Below are positions 1-12,407 of a DNA stretch of 64,000 nucleotides, piece after piece. The notes beneath the pieces are model-generated. The model did no database searches. It worked only from the letters and a program-made list of their open reading frames with translations, and was not told where the DNA came from. The translations under genes were made by a program, and so were the position numbers. This DNA is from Aphis gossypii. Taxonomy: Eukaryota > Arthropoda > Insecta > Hemiptera > Aphididae. The stretch is from assembly GCF_020184175.1 (NCBI RefSeq), contig NC_065533.1:16824695-16888694 (forward strand), in the 5' to 3' direction. Position 1 is the stretch's first letter. Each line of letters opens with the position of its first letter.

Positions 1-1611
1 CAACTGCAGCACTCGGATGAAGTGGAAAAAGTGTGTGTCAGTCGGAGGCGAGTGGGATGAATTATGGAGAAATTCTTTGACGATACACCGATTAATAATA
101 TAATACGAAAGAATAGTGCACATCTCCTAGTGCTTAACTTAGAAAAACACGATCTTTAAGTTAATTACAGAAATAAAGCTATTTTTTCTTAAAAATTTAA
201 ATGGTGTATAATTTTATAAGGCGATTTATTGATGTATGCCATAAACTCAAAAACTAGGTAGGTACCTAATTAAATATTTTATGAATAAGTATTTGTTAAA
301 TATTTTAATGAAAAGACAGTATTTGATTACATTTTAAAAATAACTTAAAATTCTTACACGATCACATCATTAAATATCGGAAAGAGTTTCTTTTAAATTT
401 ATTTAAAGTTTTTTTGGTCTTAGATATTTTAATGATATTATTTTAAATCTAAAAGTAGTACCTACTTAATGTTAAAAACGAAAATAGTATACTTCAATTT
501 TTTTTGTGTTTTGAATTTTTAAATTTAAATTCACAAAATAAGTATTTAAAATATAATTCAATATATTTTTTCTAAGTTAATATTGTTAACAAGTATAAGG
601 AAATATATGGAATTATCTTTCAATAAAACAACAGATGAATAATCATGTAATAGATCTAAAATCATCATACTGAAAAATGTAACGATGGTATTTTAGTTTT
701 TATACTATTTTTGCGGATAAGAAATATATTAATAATATAAATATAGACATTCCTTGTCATATTAAATATTTTGGGTGAAAAGTTGATTCTTTACACATCT
801 ATATTATTTGCATTTATATTTATAATACGAAACAATCAAACCTAATCGTTATTAATTTTACTTTTGAGATAATCGTGTATGTCAAAATATTTGACGAGCG
901 GCCGGCAAATTCAAAAGAAATTTATTGCCAAGGCGGTCCAAATGCCATTCCCGAAAATATTAAAAAGCGCACATTCTTCGTACAGGCCAGCTGGTCGTGA
1001 AGTCGCATTTTATTTTCGTTTTAAACCTGAAGACTATGATTAATCATCGCGTTCGAAAAATTAATTTAAACAGAGTTCATCGGTCCTTTAAATTAAACAT
1101 ATATCGTTGCGAATTTAGTGTTTGGAGTTTTGAAAACGTTGAGCGTTCATCAACCATATTAGGGACCAACAACATTTGAACAACTAAGTCCAGAAAATGT
1201 ATTTATGAGTATATTTTTGAACAGGTTTTCAGTTATTTAAATACACGCTTAACATTATATATATATACATCATTAATAAATAGTTATGAAGATGAAAAAT
1301 CGATAGTATTATTTATACTATTAAAAACAAGACGATAATAGTTATGGGATAACACCAGAGTAATTATACATTGTGTTAATTCAATGGTTAAACCACTTAC
1401 CACATCTACTTAAAATTATGTAAATAGTTAATAACGAACATCGAACAAATATATTTTTGTTTTAATGATATTTCAAGTTACAAAAAGAATCAAGTCAGCG
1501 TCGTATTTTATGGGTCGAAGAGGGTGGAGGGTTAGGTATGTAAGAATTGGTTCAATATATTATAAATATACGTCAAAATATGGATTTAAAAAGAGATTTA
1601 TCTACACATAC
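1..1611 (-). other. CaMKI intron (5' part)
   Basis: This is the sequence after the activation-loop donor. I read it on both strands for the expected next kinase segment (APEVLAQKPY and the Trp-Ser-Ile-Gly-Val motif) and found none. It is AT-rich with short A/T runs. Two open stretches (about 997-1179 and 1465-1692 on the plus strand) look like chance; the second overlaps the antisense of the real exon. Confidence 0.75.
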
Positions 1612-1735
1612 CGACATATCCGGGAGTTCCACAAGCAGTCGCCATCACACCAGAATCTTCTATCTTGGACAATCCGAAATCACTTATCATAATTTTGCTG
1701 TCATCGTCTGTGCTGTAGTACAATAAGTTTTCTGG
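1612..1735 (-). CDS. CaMKI: CaMKI kinase exon, DFG motif and activation loop
   Basis: This 124-nt minus-strand exon has acceptor TTTTTACAG and donor GTATGT. It encodes PENLLYYSTDDDSKIMISDF then GLSKIEDSGVMATACGTPGY and Val, plus the first base of the next codon (Ala is expected from the family sequence Gly-Tyr-Val-Ala-Pro-Glu). PEN completes the catalytic loop after HRDLK, DFG binds Mg-ATP, and the Thr in MATACGTPGY is at the position of the activation-loop Thr phosphorylated by CaMKK in CaMKI. PENLLYYS and SKIMISDFGLSK are CaMKI hallmarks that separate it from CaMKII. All catalytic residues visible here are intact. The following exon (Pro-Glu-Val-Leu and the rest of the C-lobe) is not between 1 and 1611 and must lie outside the window. 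Confidence 0.98.
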
Positions 1736-4700
1736 CTGTAAAAATAAAGTAAACATTTTACATGATTAATATTGATGTGTTACAGCTGAAATAATTTATA
1801 ACCGCTATATAGGTGAAATATTTCCGAATATACGTTTAAAATAATACTGTTAGAAGTGAAAAATGTATTACTTTTATTAATTTGTTTTATTTATCATAGT
1901 ATGTGTTAGTCAAATCGAAAGTAAAAATATTAATTTAAAAAATTTAATATAATACTTTATACACGACCCTATTCAAATTTAATTTTAACAGAAGAGACTT
2001 TATTTTATTATGTTTAAACTAAAATCATGTATACAACTATTTAATAAATATTCTGATGAATATTTAACGGGATATCTACATATACTCTGCAAAACTGTGG
2101 TTTTAAATTTGTGTTCATAATCAATATTTGTTATCCCAAAAATGCAATCAATCCGTTTAAAGTTCATGGATGGTTGCTAAATTACGAAATCTTTGAAATC
2201 TTTTTTTTTGTACATCAATTAATGCATTTTTGTGGTATACTAAAAATAAGTCTTAGTCAAAAGTCAGATTTTAATTAAATTTCTCAAAAGAAAACCAACA
2301 AAAGCAGAATTTTTCAAGGGATGTTGAAATAAATTAAGCATGAATAAAATTAGCTTTAACAGAGTCGATCGGGCTTTAATCTTTGACAAACAAAATAAAA
2401 ATAAAAGTGAACTTAATATAAGACAATATAATATATTAAATAACTACTAAAGATTAAATTAATTATAGCAGTATAAATATTTAAAAAAAAGTATTTGAAG
2501 AAGATTGATGTCAAAGGGTGTTTAATGTTTACTTATTTACTATGACATTTAATTATAACATTTCAGTGATTTATAAAACATATTAAAAAAGATATTACCA
2601 GTAGAAAAAAAAGTACACAGTTTATCCGATATTTTTATTTTTAAATTTTCATCAACAAATTTGAAACGTCATTTCAGCGATGGAAAAGATACGATTGTTC
2701 TTCAAACGGGTATAATGCATTCATTAAAATGTTGTACAAATATTTAATGGCTATCAGTTACACTAAAATGCACACTAAAGTAAAAATCAGTGTAAATCTT
2801 AATATTAAGTGACTTGACATTTAAATAATTTTAAACATTATATTCGGTGGACGTTATCAGACCAGTCCTAAAGTTTTTCGCCTGGAGGCTCTTAAATCAT
2901 TATAATATGATATGATAAAAAAAAAAACCAACTAATTGACCAACTAATGTCATAAAGAACTCATGATATCGGGTGTAAATTTAACTTGCGTTTAGTATGA
3001 AAATTATAATACTCTGGAAACTATATTAGCTGTACAACGCATTAAACAACGAATAAATTATAATTAAAATATTGAGAATTTAATAATTATATACGTTATA
3101 ATTATAATCACCGTTCAACTCTGTTATATCATCTCAATACGTCTTGTAATTAAAAATGTCTACGAAGAAATTTTGATATTTTTACTACTTGACATAACTA
3201 AAAACATAGCCTATAATATAATTTTACAAGCAAAAGAAACAAAAATAATATTGTGTTATTTAAATTGCACAGAGAAAAATGATTTTAACAACGATTGACC
3301 CTAACGCAGAAGTTTCAACGTTCTTAGGTAGCAGTCCACCAATTATTTTTAAGAAAAACATCACGGGCCACATTTTTATTAAAAACATTATGTAATAAAA
3401 GATTAAAAATGTGTTAAAAAATACAATATGCTATGCTTAAAATGTGTTCGCATGCCTCTAATGAAGACAATACAGATCACGTTACGGATTCGGTAACTGT
3501 ACATCATATTACGTCCATTGTCTCTGGACGTTAAAGCTAACCAGGTTCATTGCTATATCGTCTATCATGCATTTTATCTTAATCTGTTTGTCCACTGTTA
3601 TCATGGTATCATTCACTAACCACGATCTACCGCGAAATTTTCAGAGTTGTGATGAACACAACTTCTTTACACCACACGTCAGACGACGTGGCTGAGAACT
3701 CGGCTTAGGTTGCGTTTCAGTTGTATTTGCGATCAATTCGATAGTTACCTCCATTTTCTGATATTGGTTCTACCGTTTAGAGAGTATCCAAAAGCCTCCG
3801 TCACTGTTATCAGGTGCATCGTATCGTGTATCGTTATTTTTATTTTGATATTTTGATAAAAATGTTCACTATTGTAACCACTATAATATTATATTGAAAG
3901 GATTATTGTTCTTTATGTGTGAGCAGAACAAAGAAGTATCCAAGTTCATGTTGCTGTAGTTATTTTTTTATATTCATACAATATTTTACTTTGTGCATCA
4001 TTGTAAATCTATTTTATTTAAATCACGTAATTTTTTCAACCTCCTATATTTTATTACCGATGATGTGATTCAACCCACCTGTTTAAAGAAATCCGATAAC
4101 GGCGCTACACACAGTGAATGGATTTTTAAATATTGATTGTGGTTTAATTTTGCAGCTTTTCTTAACATTTAATTTACTTATAATACATTAAAAACAACGG
4201 TTAGACAGGCCATCTAACGTCTTGAATGGTTTTACGATTTTAAAACGGGTTTACGCAATAAGCCATTATTTTTATAATTAATAATAGTAAGTTGATCATA
4301 ACACAACATGTTCACGTGTTTTTGAAAACGCGCCGAATTGTTATTTTATTTCAAAAAAGTTTTCTATTTAATTTTATTGTTGTTAAATACAAAATTCGTG
4401 CAGAAAAGTGTATGATGGGATAAAATTAAAATGTTTTATTCAGTAAAATTTAATTAAAGTTGGGTAGTTAAACTATGCGGGGGCGTCATTATTTCTGGTT
4501 TTTCTTTCCAGGATTGCGAACATGGATGAACAGGATGAACGCCCGCGTAGGCTAGACATTTTAACATTTCAACGGGAAGTTTTCTAAAAAAAGCACAATT
4601 ATTTACCACCACTGCTATATAGGATCTTATTCCAGTGTTAACATAATATATAGAGAGATGTGGATTAACGAAAAAAATTTTTTTGGTAATTTACTAAATT

Positions 4701-5704
4701 TACAGTAAAATTGGTAAATTTTTATTAAAATTCAATTTATAGTGTACCTGTTGAATTTTTTCCCAATATAATGTAAATACGGCAAGATAAATATAAAATA
4801 AAGTATTAGTATTTAATAGCTTTATTAAAAATAATAATTAATAATTATTAATTATAGTAAAATACTAAAATATAAAATAAAAATAATTTTGATCTGTTTA
4901 ATTAAGATATCTTAATTTGTGGTACAACTTAACGGTCATTATCATTTAAAAAAAAATCCTAGTTTGTATTATAATCCTAATATCTTGATAAAAAATACAA
5001 AAACATACAAATAAAGTGGTCACTCAACTGTTTGAGCGGTAAAAAAAATGTAAATTGTAAATTTTTTTTTGTAAATTTACTTTACTGGTAAAATTTTACA
5101 TGGTAAATTTATAAGACTCGCATCACTAAATATATATTATAATATTATTCCTATAGTCGTCTAGGATGATAATTGCGACGATGATTTTCGATTTGATCAA
5201 ACTTGAGAAATTAATATTTTACTGTGTGTTTTAAATTAATTTTAAAAAGATAATTACATTTTTATCAAATGTAAACATTTAATAATTGCACAATAGATAC
5301 CTAGATAAGTCCCACTCTTGTATAAAAATGAGCAATAGGCTAATTTGGAGGATGGATAAATAAGAAAATCTCCACCATCTTTTAGTTTAAGTATACAAAA
5401 TGTAAATATAATTTGAATTAATTTAATTTATAGTACTTATTGCACCTATTGTACAGTAATAATATGATTAATTTATGTAAAAATGCATGTAACACCAAAA
5501 TAATAATATGCATCTAAGCTATTATGCTATTAATTTAATTGTATTGTCAATAAATTATTATCATTTCATCAATTATTTTATGACTTCAATTTTAGACAAC
5601 GTTTATTATTCATATTATATCATGAACTTAGGTTTTTTGATTTTATTATTTATCTCGCACGTTACAATTTAAACTGACCATTAAACTATTTAATGACAAC
5701 TCAC
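1736..5704 (-). other. CaMKI intron between HRDLK and PEN exons
   Basis: This is a 4.0-kb intron bounded by donor GTGAG at 5704 and acceptor ACAG at 1736. It contains a hAT-like element (4653-5128) and a less AT-rich patch at about 3440-3850. The rest is AT-rich sequence with homopolymer runs in which I see no exon. Confidence 0.9.
4653..5128. mobile_element. hAT-like non-autonomous element, 476 bp
   Basis: The right end, read inward, is TAGTGATGCGAGTCTTATAAA and the left end is GAGAGATGTGGATTAACG, giving degenerate terminal inverted repeats. Both ends continue inward into similar sub-terminal blocks built from GGTAAATTTAC/GTAAAATT words in inverted orientation. An 8-bp direct repeat, AATATATA, flanks both ends (4645-4652 and 5129-5136). 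Because this duplication is AT-only it is weaker evidence than a mixed one. There is no coding capacity. The TAGTGATG-like terminus and 8-bp duplication suggest hAT. Confidence 0.7.
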
Positions 5705-5843
5705 CTTAAGATCTCTGTGCACGACACCTTGTTCGTGCATATAATCCACAGCTCCTAGTACCTGGCGGATCAAATGGGCAGCATCCTTTTCGGTGTATGA
5801 ACCCTTTTGCACGATGCGATCGAACAACTCGCCTCCAGTCACC
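5705..5843 (-). CDS. CaMKI: CaMKI kinase exon, hinge to catalytic loop (HRDLK)
   Basis: This 139-nt minus-strand exon starts after a CGTAG acceptor and ends before donor GTGAG. It encodes one completing base plus 46 codons, beginning VTGGELFDRIVQKGSYTEKD and ending MHEQGVVHRDLK. GGELFDRI is the post-hinge motif of CaMKs. HRDLK carries the catalytic-base Asp and the Lys of the catalytic loop. The incoming G completes the Leu codon from the 9205-9131 exon, giving MELVTGGELF, and the exon ends in phase 0 directly before Pro-Glu-Asn of the next exon. Sequence and phase identify CaMKI, a cytosolic Ser/Thr kinase activated by Ca2+/calmodulin and by CaMKK phosphorylation (family knowledge). Confidence 0.98.
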
Positions 5844-8800
5844 CTACGAAAGTACAACAATTTTTAGCTACATTTTAATATGATTATACCTAATGTGTTT
5901 TGAATGTAAAAGTTTGGTCTGTGATAAATAAACTTTAGTAAATAATAAAATTTGGTTTGTTCATTTATGTATACATATTAATTTACAGTATATTAAAGGC
6001 GTTTTAATTGGATAGCTCATTACTTTATATTGGTTAGATATTGAAAATTTGTTAATTTAGCTTGGGACAAATTGAAATGAATTTAAAAGTAGTAGACGAT
6101 ATTCATATACATCCTCTGTAAACCACATTATGATAATATTAAATTTGAAAAATCTTAATTTAAAATAAAATATAAACCCTTAATGTAACGTGTTAATTTG
6201 AGATGAGAAATTTCAGAAGTAAGAAGATACAAAAACCTATGATATTATATTGCCCTCGAGATAGATAAAAGTTAATTGTGAAGTGGTCAAGTCTTCACAA
6301 ATGTCTCGATGTTTGATAAATGGTTGAAACAAGATTAATCTTTTAATCGATACGAAAAGTACGCGGTAGTTAAGTTCAAGTGTTGTTGGCGAAACTTGAA
6401 AAGGTGTGACATTATAGAAGCAATTAATACATTATCGTGAAAAGGCGCACACTGTAATGGCACAACGGAGTTTACGATTGCCAACGGCTGGTGCACGAAT
6501 TTATAATGAAGTTAAGAAAAACGATGAATCGTGATATTTAAACTTTAAAAGTAGGCTATAAAAAATATAAAATTAAACCAAAATATACTTGCTACTTGTA
6601 AATTATTATATAACTGTTAAATTATAAGTGTTTATCAGTACATTGATCATGTTTTAATGTCTCACGTAAATCTTAAAATAATATTTTTTTTTTAATTTAT
6701 TATTGGAATTTTGTTGTTCTCTCGCTTTGTGTGGTAATAACATTATATTAATATGAAAAAAATGTAAATAATAAATTCGTATTTTGTTAGTACTTGTGTG
6801 TTTAAAACTATGAAGTCATACATATTACATTTTTTTTAAACCCACATTATATAATTTTCTAGTTTTAAATCAAATTTCAATAGGTATTCTGATGTTATGC
6901 AATTCTGGTCTTGGTTATCACAATAGAAAATACTGAAGAATTATTCTAACGTTTAAAAAATTGATAAAAGTTAAATAATGTCTCACGATATATTATATTA
7001 TAATAAAATAATTTTTATACATTACATGATGTTATTATTTGTACTAATTAAAATCACAGAACTTAGTAATTTTCTTTTAAAATATTAAAAAAAAAAGTAT
7101 AATATAACAGATATAATATACTAGGTATACACTACTATAACCTATAACTATAATACAGTTTTTTCTGCAACATAGTACTTTAATTATAGAAAATAATAGT
7201 AAATATTGTACAGAAATCAGACCATTTACCGTATCACTTCATAAAATATATTAATATAATCTTACAGTTGACAAAAGGTTATAATAATATTGTAATAATA
7301 GTGTAAAGATGAAAAATTTAGATTTTTTCCTGTAATTTATCAAGAAATATGTAGACTAATTCGGTGAAATATGTAAATTTAAGTGTTTTTGGTAACTTAA
7401 CCATAAGGACAACCACACCAACACCTTTCTTCCTTTACTTCAGAAATGTATTACTATGATAATGTATATAATAAAATAAAAGGGTCAAATTTATGTTGCG
7501 GGAACATGATATACGCAGAAAATTGCTCGGTAATGATGTATTTCGATTGTAATGAAGATAAAATAAAATTTAAATATATTTGCAACATCCTTAAAGATGT
7601 TATATTAATATATTATTACGATATAAATATTATCTTCGGAAGTCATTTGATTTCAGGGTTTTTGGTAATAAAAATTGACTTGTAAAAAAAAATCGATAAA
7701 TTTATTATGTTTACACAACTCATCTAAATTAGTGTATTATCATTGCTTTTATTGTTATATGTAGCGAATCGTCAAAGATTCTAGCATGGTTGGTAGATAA
7801 GATAATCATAAATTATAGTTTTTAAGTTTCATTTGGTGTTATTTTTTTTTACCTCAAACGATTATTGATTGAGGAAAAAGTATATATGTATACTATGTTT
7901 TTGAATAAAAGGGTCATTAAGTAATACCTAGATAATAAGTGGATGTATTCTAATGCCATAAAAAATATGGAGAAAAACATTTATTGACCCATAAATAGAT
8001 TTTCTGGCTGCAGTATTGTTTAAAAGTACCAACACATTAATTTTTTATTGGTTACTAACTTATGATACGCCGGCGACCACAGTTTAAAACGAAATAAGAA
8101 TAAATTAAACTTACAAGAGAGGAATGCGAAGAAACGAGCAGACAATAATATAAAATATAATAACGAAGTAGACGGAGACATTTGAAAAATTTAATTGTCC
8201 TATGAATGAAACTCTCTCTCGGGATTAGTCACGTACATAAAAACTACTAACACAAAAAAAGGTTTTTAATGAAATTTTTTATCTTAATTTGCAAAATGAA
8301 TATCGAAGATGTAATAAAGTATGATGAACGGCTAACGATGTTGTATGCCGAATGTGTTTTAGCACGCAATAATCACTATGATAATAATTGATCAAACCAG
8401 AATACAATAGTAGCAGTAATAATAATTATAATAATAATAAAAACAACAATAATAGAAATAAAAAATTGTATGGAAGATTCCACTAAATATTGGACACTTG
8501 TGGCAAGGACTTTTAAGGTTTTAAACTTTAATTTTTACAGTTATCACAGTATAAATTTTTTCTTTGTTTTTCTAAATTTGTATCATTAGTTCTTTGAACG
8601 TCGTATCATGCAACGCGTATAATATAATTTATTATTGATAAATCTTTATATTTATTTTTATTAACATTGTATAGAGTACTACATCTCTACAGTACTAAAA
8701 TGTAAACCAGAGGTGTGAAATGGCAAGAATCCGACCGACATGAAATTTTCTACCGTCACAAAGGCGCGACACGATTTTTAGATAGCGACCAGTTACTATA

Positions 8801-9130
8801 AACAATCACCGTCTCGACTGGTAACATTCTCGGTGTCGCACAAATTAACAGAAAGACCCCCAACCATAAGACATATACATGTCAAAAATAGATAAAGATT
8901 TATCCTCTGTCTGTCCCCAGACAGACTTTTACTGTTTTTTTTTTTTTTAATTGCATAATTATATTTTAGTAGGCAAATAATTTATATAGTAATTAGAAAT
9001 ATTTGTAATTATACTCGATTGTGGTAAATGATTTTTGTTACGACAAACACATGGTATACAAAATACTTATTTTAGTTTATTACTGTTGCCGACTTTCGAA
9101 AAAAAATACGTGAAATATATTATTACTTAC
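5844..9130 (-). other. CaMKI intron between hinge exons
   Basis: This is a 3.3-kb intron bounded by GTAAGT at 9130 and a TAG acceptor at 5844. It is AT-rich, with an AAT-type simple repeat around 8420-8445 and a poly-T run near 8935-8949. An open stretch at 7446-7685 on the plus strand has no recognisable domain. Nothing else supportable was seen. Confidence 0.9.
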
Positions 9131-9205
9131 AATTCCATGATGAGATACACCTTCGACTTGTCTTCGAACGTTTCCAAAAGTTGCACGATGTTTGGATGAG
9201 TGAGC
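9131..9205 (-). CDS. CaMKI: CaMKI kinase exon, N-lobe to hinge
   Basis: This 75-nt minus-strand exon lies between acceptor TTTTTTTCAG and donor GTAAGT. It encodes LTHPNIVQLLETFEDKSKVY then LIME, ending with two bases of a Leu codon completed by the next exon. This is the segment after helix C of CaMK-family kinases: HPNIV leads into beta-4, and YLIMEL is beta-5 plus the hinge that contacts the ATP adenine. The match to insect CaMKI as I remember it is nearly residue for residue. The first base G completes a codon (probably Arg) from an upstream exon not located here. The exon is followed by a 3.3-kb intron. Confidence 0.96.
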
Positions 9206-10479
9206 CTGAAAAAAAAAATACAAAGACGTTAGATCAATCGTACATGGTTGTTTATACCGTCGACGACAATGACGTATCATTCGTCTCATTATTTCATATA
9301 ATCGATGTGAGTGGAATCTTATAAAATGATACATCAAACTCTTATACAAAGCGTTGTCGTGGCATAAAAGTCTGTATAGTCGTGGGCGTGCTAAGAAATG
9401 TCAAGTGAGGGAGAAAGAGCTCAGTTCAGCTTCTTAAGTCGGAAAGTGAGGAGCTTCGCTATTACAAGTATAATAAAATGTAATACTGTACAATAACAAC
9501 AGTATTATATATAGAAATGAATAGGTGATAAAAACGTATAAGAATGTGTATTGTGAACCACAATTCACAAATAAAATCATTTTAACAACATAACAAGTCA
9601 AAAATCGATAAATGTGTATTTCGTTATCCGTATATTAATTTATTTGAACTTTGTGATGAATAAAATGAAAGCAAATTCCATGGTACGTGTCCGTTGTAGA
9701 TCCATCTTGCGTTCGGTAAACGTACGCCGGAAAACACAGTCGATGATTTTTAGTTATTAAAAACGTTGAGTCGTTTTTGTTAAAATCTTAAATTAATATT
9801 AATTATAAATAATAGCACTTAATACTAAGATGTTCAGGTACAGTAAGTGATTAGGTACATAAATTAATTATTATGTTTAATTAACATTATTCATTTTTTA
9901 TGTTTGAAAGAAACAGAAAAATGTGTACTCTGTGATTTATCACATTTCTTGGAATTCGTAAATCGAAACTTTAGGTGTTCAGTTCAAGTTTGAAAGTCGA
10001 ACCGAAAAATTCGAAATTCTATACTTCATCTGAAATTTAAATTAGTTCGAATTCCCCCTCCCCTAAAAAAAATTGAACATGAACATTTTTCTGATGTTTT
10101 TTATTCTACCAATTCGACGAAAAATATATCCAAATTATACTGTTAAAATATTTTTTTAATATTATACAAAAACTAAACTAAATCCATGCTATTTTCTGTA
10201 CAGCGATTATTTCTTATGTAGAATTTCGTTAAATTTCTGAAGAAGCAATGTTATATATTATTACGTATAAAATCGAGAGCGACCGATATCGTAATTTTTG
10301 GAAACTAATATCATTAATACAATTAAACATAGCTGTAGTCGCGCAGTTTTCTACAGTTACACGTGTTTGTAAAAAGAAAAATATATTATATTTCGATATC
10401 GTGTGGGGCAATACACAAACTCGCATCATCCGCCCTAGATCTGTAATTTGTGCGTATATATATATATATATGTATGTAT

Positions 10480-11560
10480 AAAAATATGGAAGACGTGCTG
10501 TGGCTATGAACCGAGGATAGTAATGCGATATCCAGCCGGAGTCGGGTCGTCTAAAACCAAATGAGATTTTCGATGTACGAGTGTTTCACGAACGTGCCGT
10601 AAATCTCGACCGGGCTATATTATATAGTAATAATATACCGCGAGAACATCGGAAACGACCTGTGTAGGTATATATATGGTGTTGTGGGCGCCATCAATTT
10701 TCCGCAGCCACCGGAATATCGTTTACCGAAAATAAAAAATATGCGTCACGTTCACGGCGCGTGCGGGTCGAGGGGCAAACGATATCGTCGTGCCTTTTAA
10801 ACGAGTTGTTATTCGAACTCGTGAACGGCGTATTTAAATCCTCGTGCCATACTTGAAACGGTCGTCTTTCGTATATATATATTATATATATATATATTTA
10901 TAAGCATATAATAATATACACACTAAAGGTAGTCGTGCCAGTGATAATATATTTTTTATACCAGCACGTGGCCCCCGTCTTATCACGGGGTTCAGATTTT
11001 CTCAGGAACATTAAGGCGACGTCGTAAATCCTCTGCTGCAAACGGTATAATATAATATTAGGTACGACTCTACGTTTATTGCGGTTGAAAGTAAATACGA
11101 TTGTGATATATCATGATAATATTATGTACACGGTTGGCGTACGCGAAACGGCGGAAATCAAGTGAAAACCGAGTGTGTGCCGAATCGTGTAATTCGTAAC
11201 ACAAAGTAACGGCTATTCGACATCGTAGATAATAAAAAAAAAAAAAAAAGTATTCGAAAATAAACTACAAGGAGGGTAGTTTTCCATAGATTTTTTAAGT
11301 CTAAATATAAGAGAAACTTGGTATAAGTAGCTGATACGTGGGCGAGCGCTTTGTGTACGTCGGACAGCTCTATAATTTTCGGCATTATCGCTCATTACTG
11401 TGTTCACAACGTCGAAACGCAGGGAAATAGTTATAACGATCAGCAGCGGTTCGAATAAGATCTATCGCACTCTCGACGTGACGTATGTGCACATCCATTA
11501 TCCGTCCTCGTGAAACGGCAATCTGTCGGCAAACTTTCTCAGAGTTATGAGTTATCACTC
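10480..11560. promoter_or_regulatory. CG-richer intronic island
   Basis: About 1.1 kb with conspicuous CG dinucleotides, interrupted by TATA microsatellites. It lies about 1.3 kb upstream of the HPNIV kinase exon. It contains a small perfect hairpin, CCCCGT-cttatc-ACGGGG, near 10973-10989. No kinase-like or other recognisable reading frame was found on either strand. It could be an internal promoter or enhancer; this is composition-based inference. Confidence 0.25.
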
Positions 11561-12380
11561 ATCTATATAATATCTATTAACCTATGTCTGAACAGTATAT
11601 CACTCTGGCTTAACATCAGCATAATACGTCATAATAATGTTTTTATTAATATATAATATTTTAAGTGGAATTTCATCCTTAACGAACGGACCCGCCGGAA
11701 ACACTATATATAATACATTATTAATTCGTTCAAAAGGTCTAAATGACAGAATAAATCTATTACAACGTAATATTGTTTAAACAAACAGACAATTATCCCA
11801 ATATAAATTTAATGATTATACTGCAGAAAATAAATGCATTAAGTCGTTATAATGCCGATTAGGTTTGGTTTTATATTCGATCGGCACCTACGTATCCGAT
11901 TAGTTTTAACGGATTTTAAATTTAAGTATCAAAAACAACGGACGTATAGTACATTAATTAATGTTGTTGCTTAGTAATTATTTCTAATTCATATTTATTC
12001 CCGTGATTACAGCAAAATAGTTATTAAATAAGGTTAATAAGTGGTTTGATTCCGATATTCGAAAAAATGTGTAGTGACATACGCGGGTTCTTCTATTCAA
12101 TTAATTTAATTTTAACTAATAAATGTATACATAATATTATACAATTATTACTGGATTTTATTTATTCTTTATGATTGGGTCATGCAGCATGAGAGTGTTA
12201 CAATGTTGACAACATTCTAAGAGAACATTTTTATTGCGATCCTACGATATTTATATATTATAGAACGCGAACTACGTAAACTCTGTCAGATACGATCATT
12301 TGTGATCGGTTTTTCCTTACCCGTCCCTCCGAAATCAAGGACATAGATATGGCAATTCGAATCAGATTTAATGTAAGGCG

Positions 12381-12407
12381 ATATATATATATATATATAT
12401 ATATATA
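12381..12407. repeat. (AT)n microsatellite
   Basis: An uninterrupted AT dinucleotide run of 27 bases. Similar shorter TA runs occur at 10455-10471, 10872-10897, 33344-33369 and 44103-44115. Confidence 0.98.

Noticed and set aside
9400..9470. Less AT-rich stretch close to the HPNIV exon, checked as a possible N-lobe exon
   Set aside because: The minus-strand frames contain stops and no Gly-loop or AVK motif.
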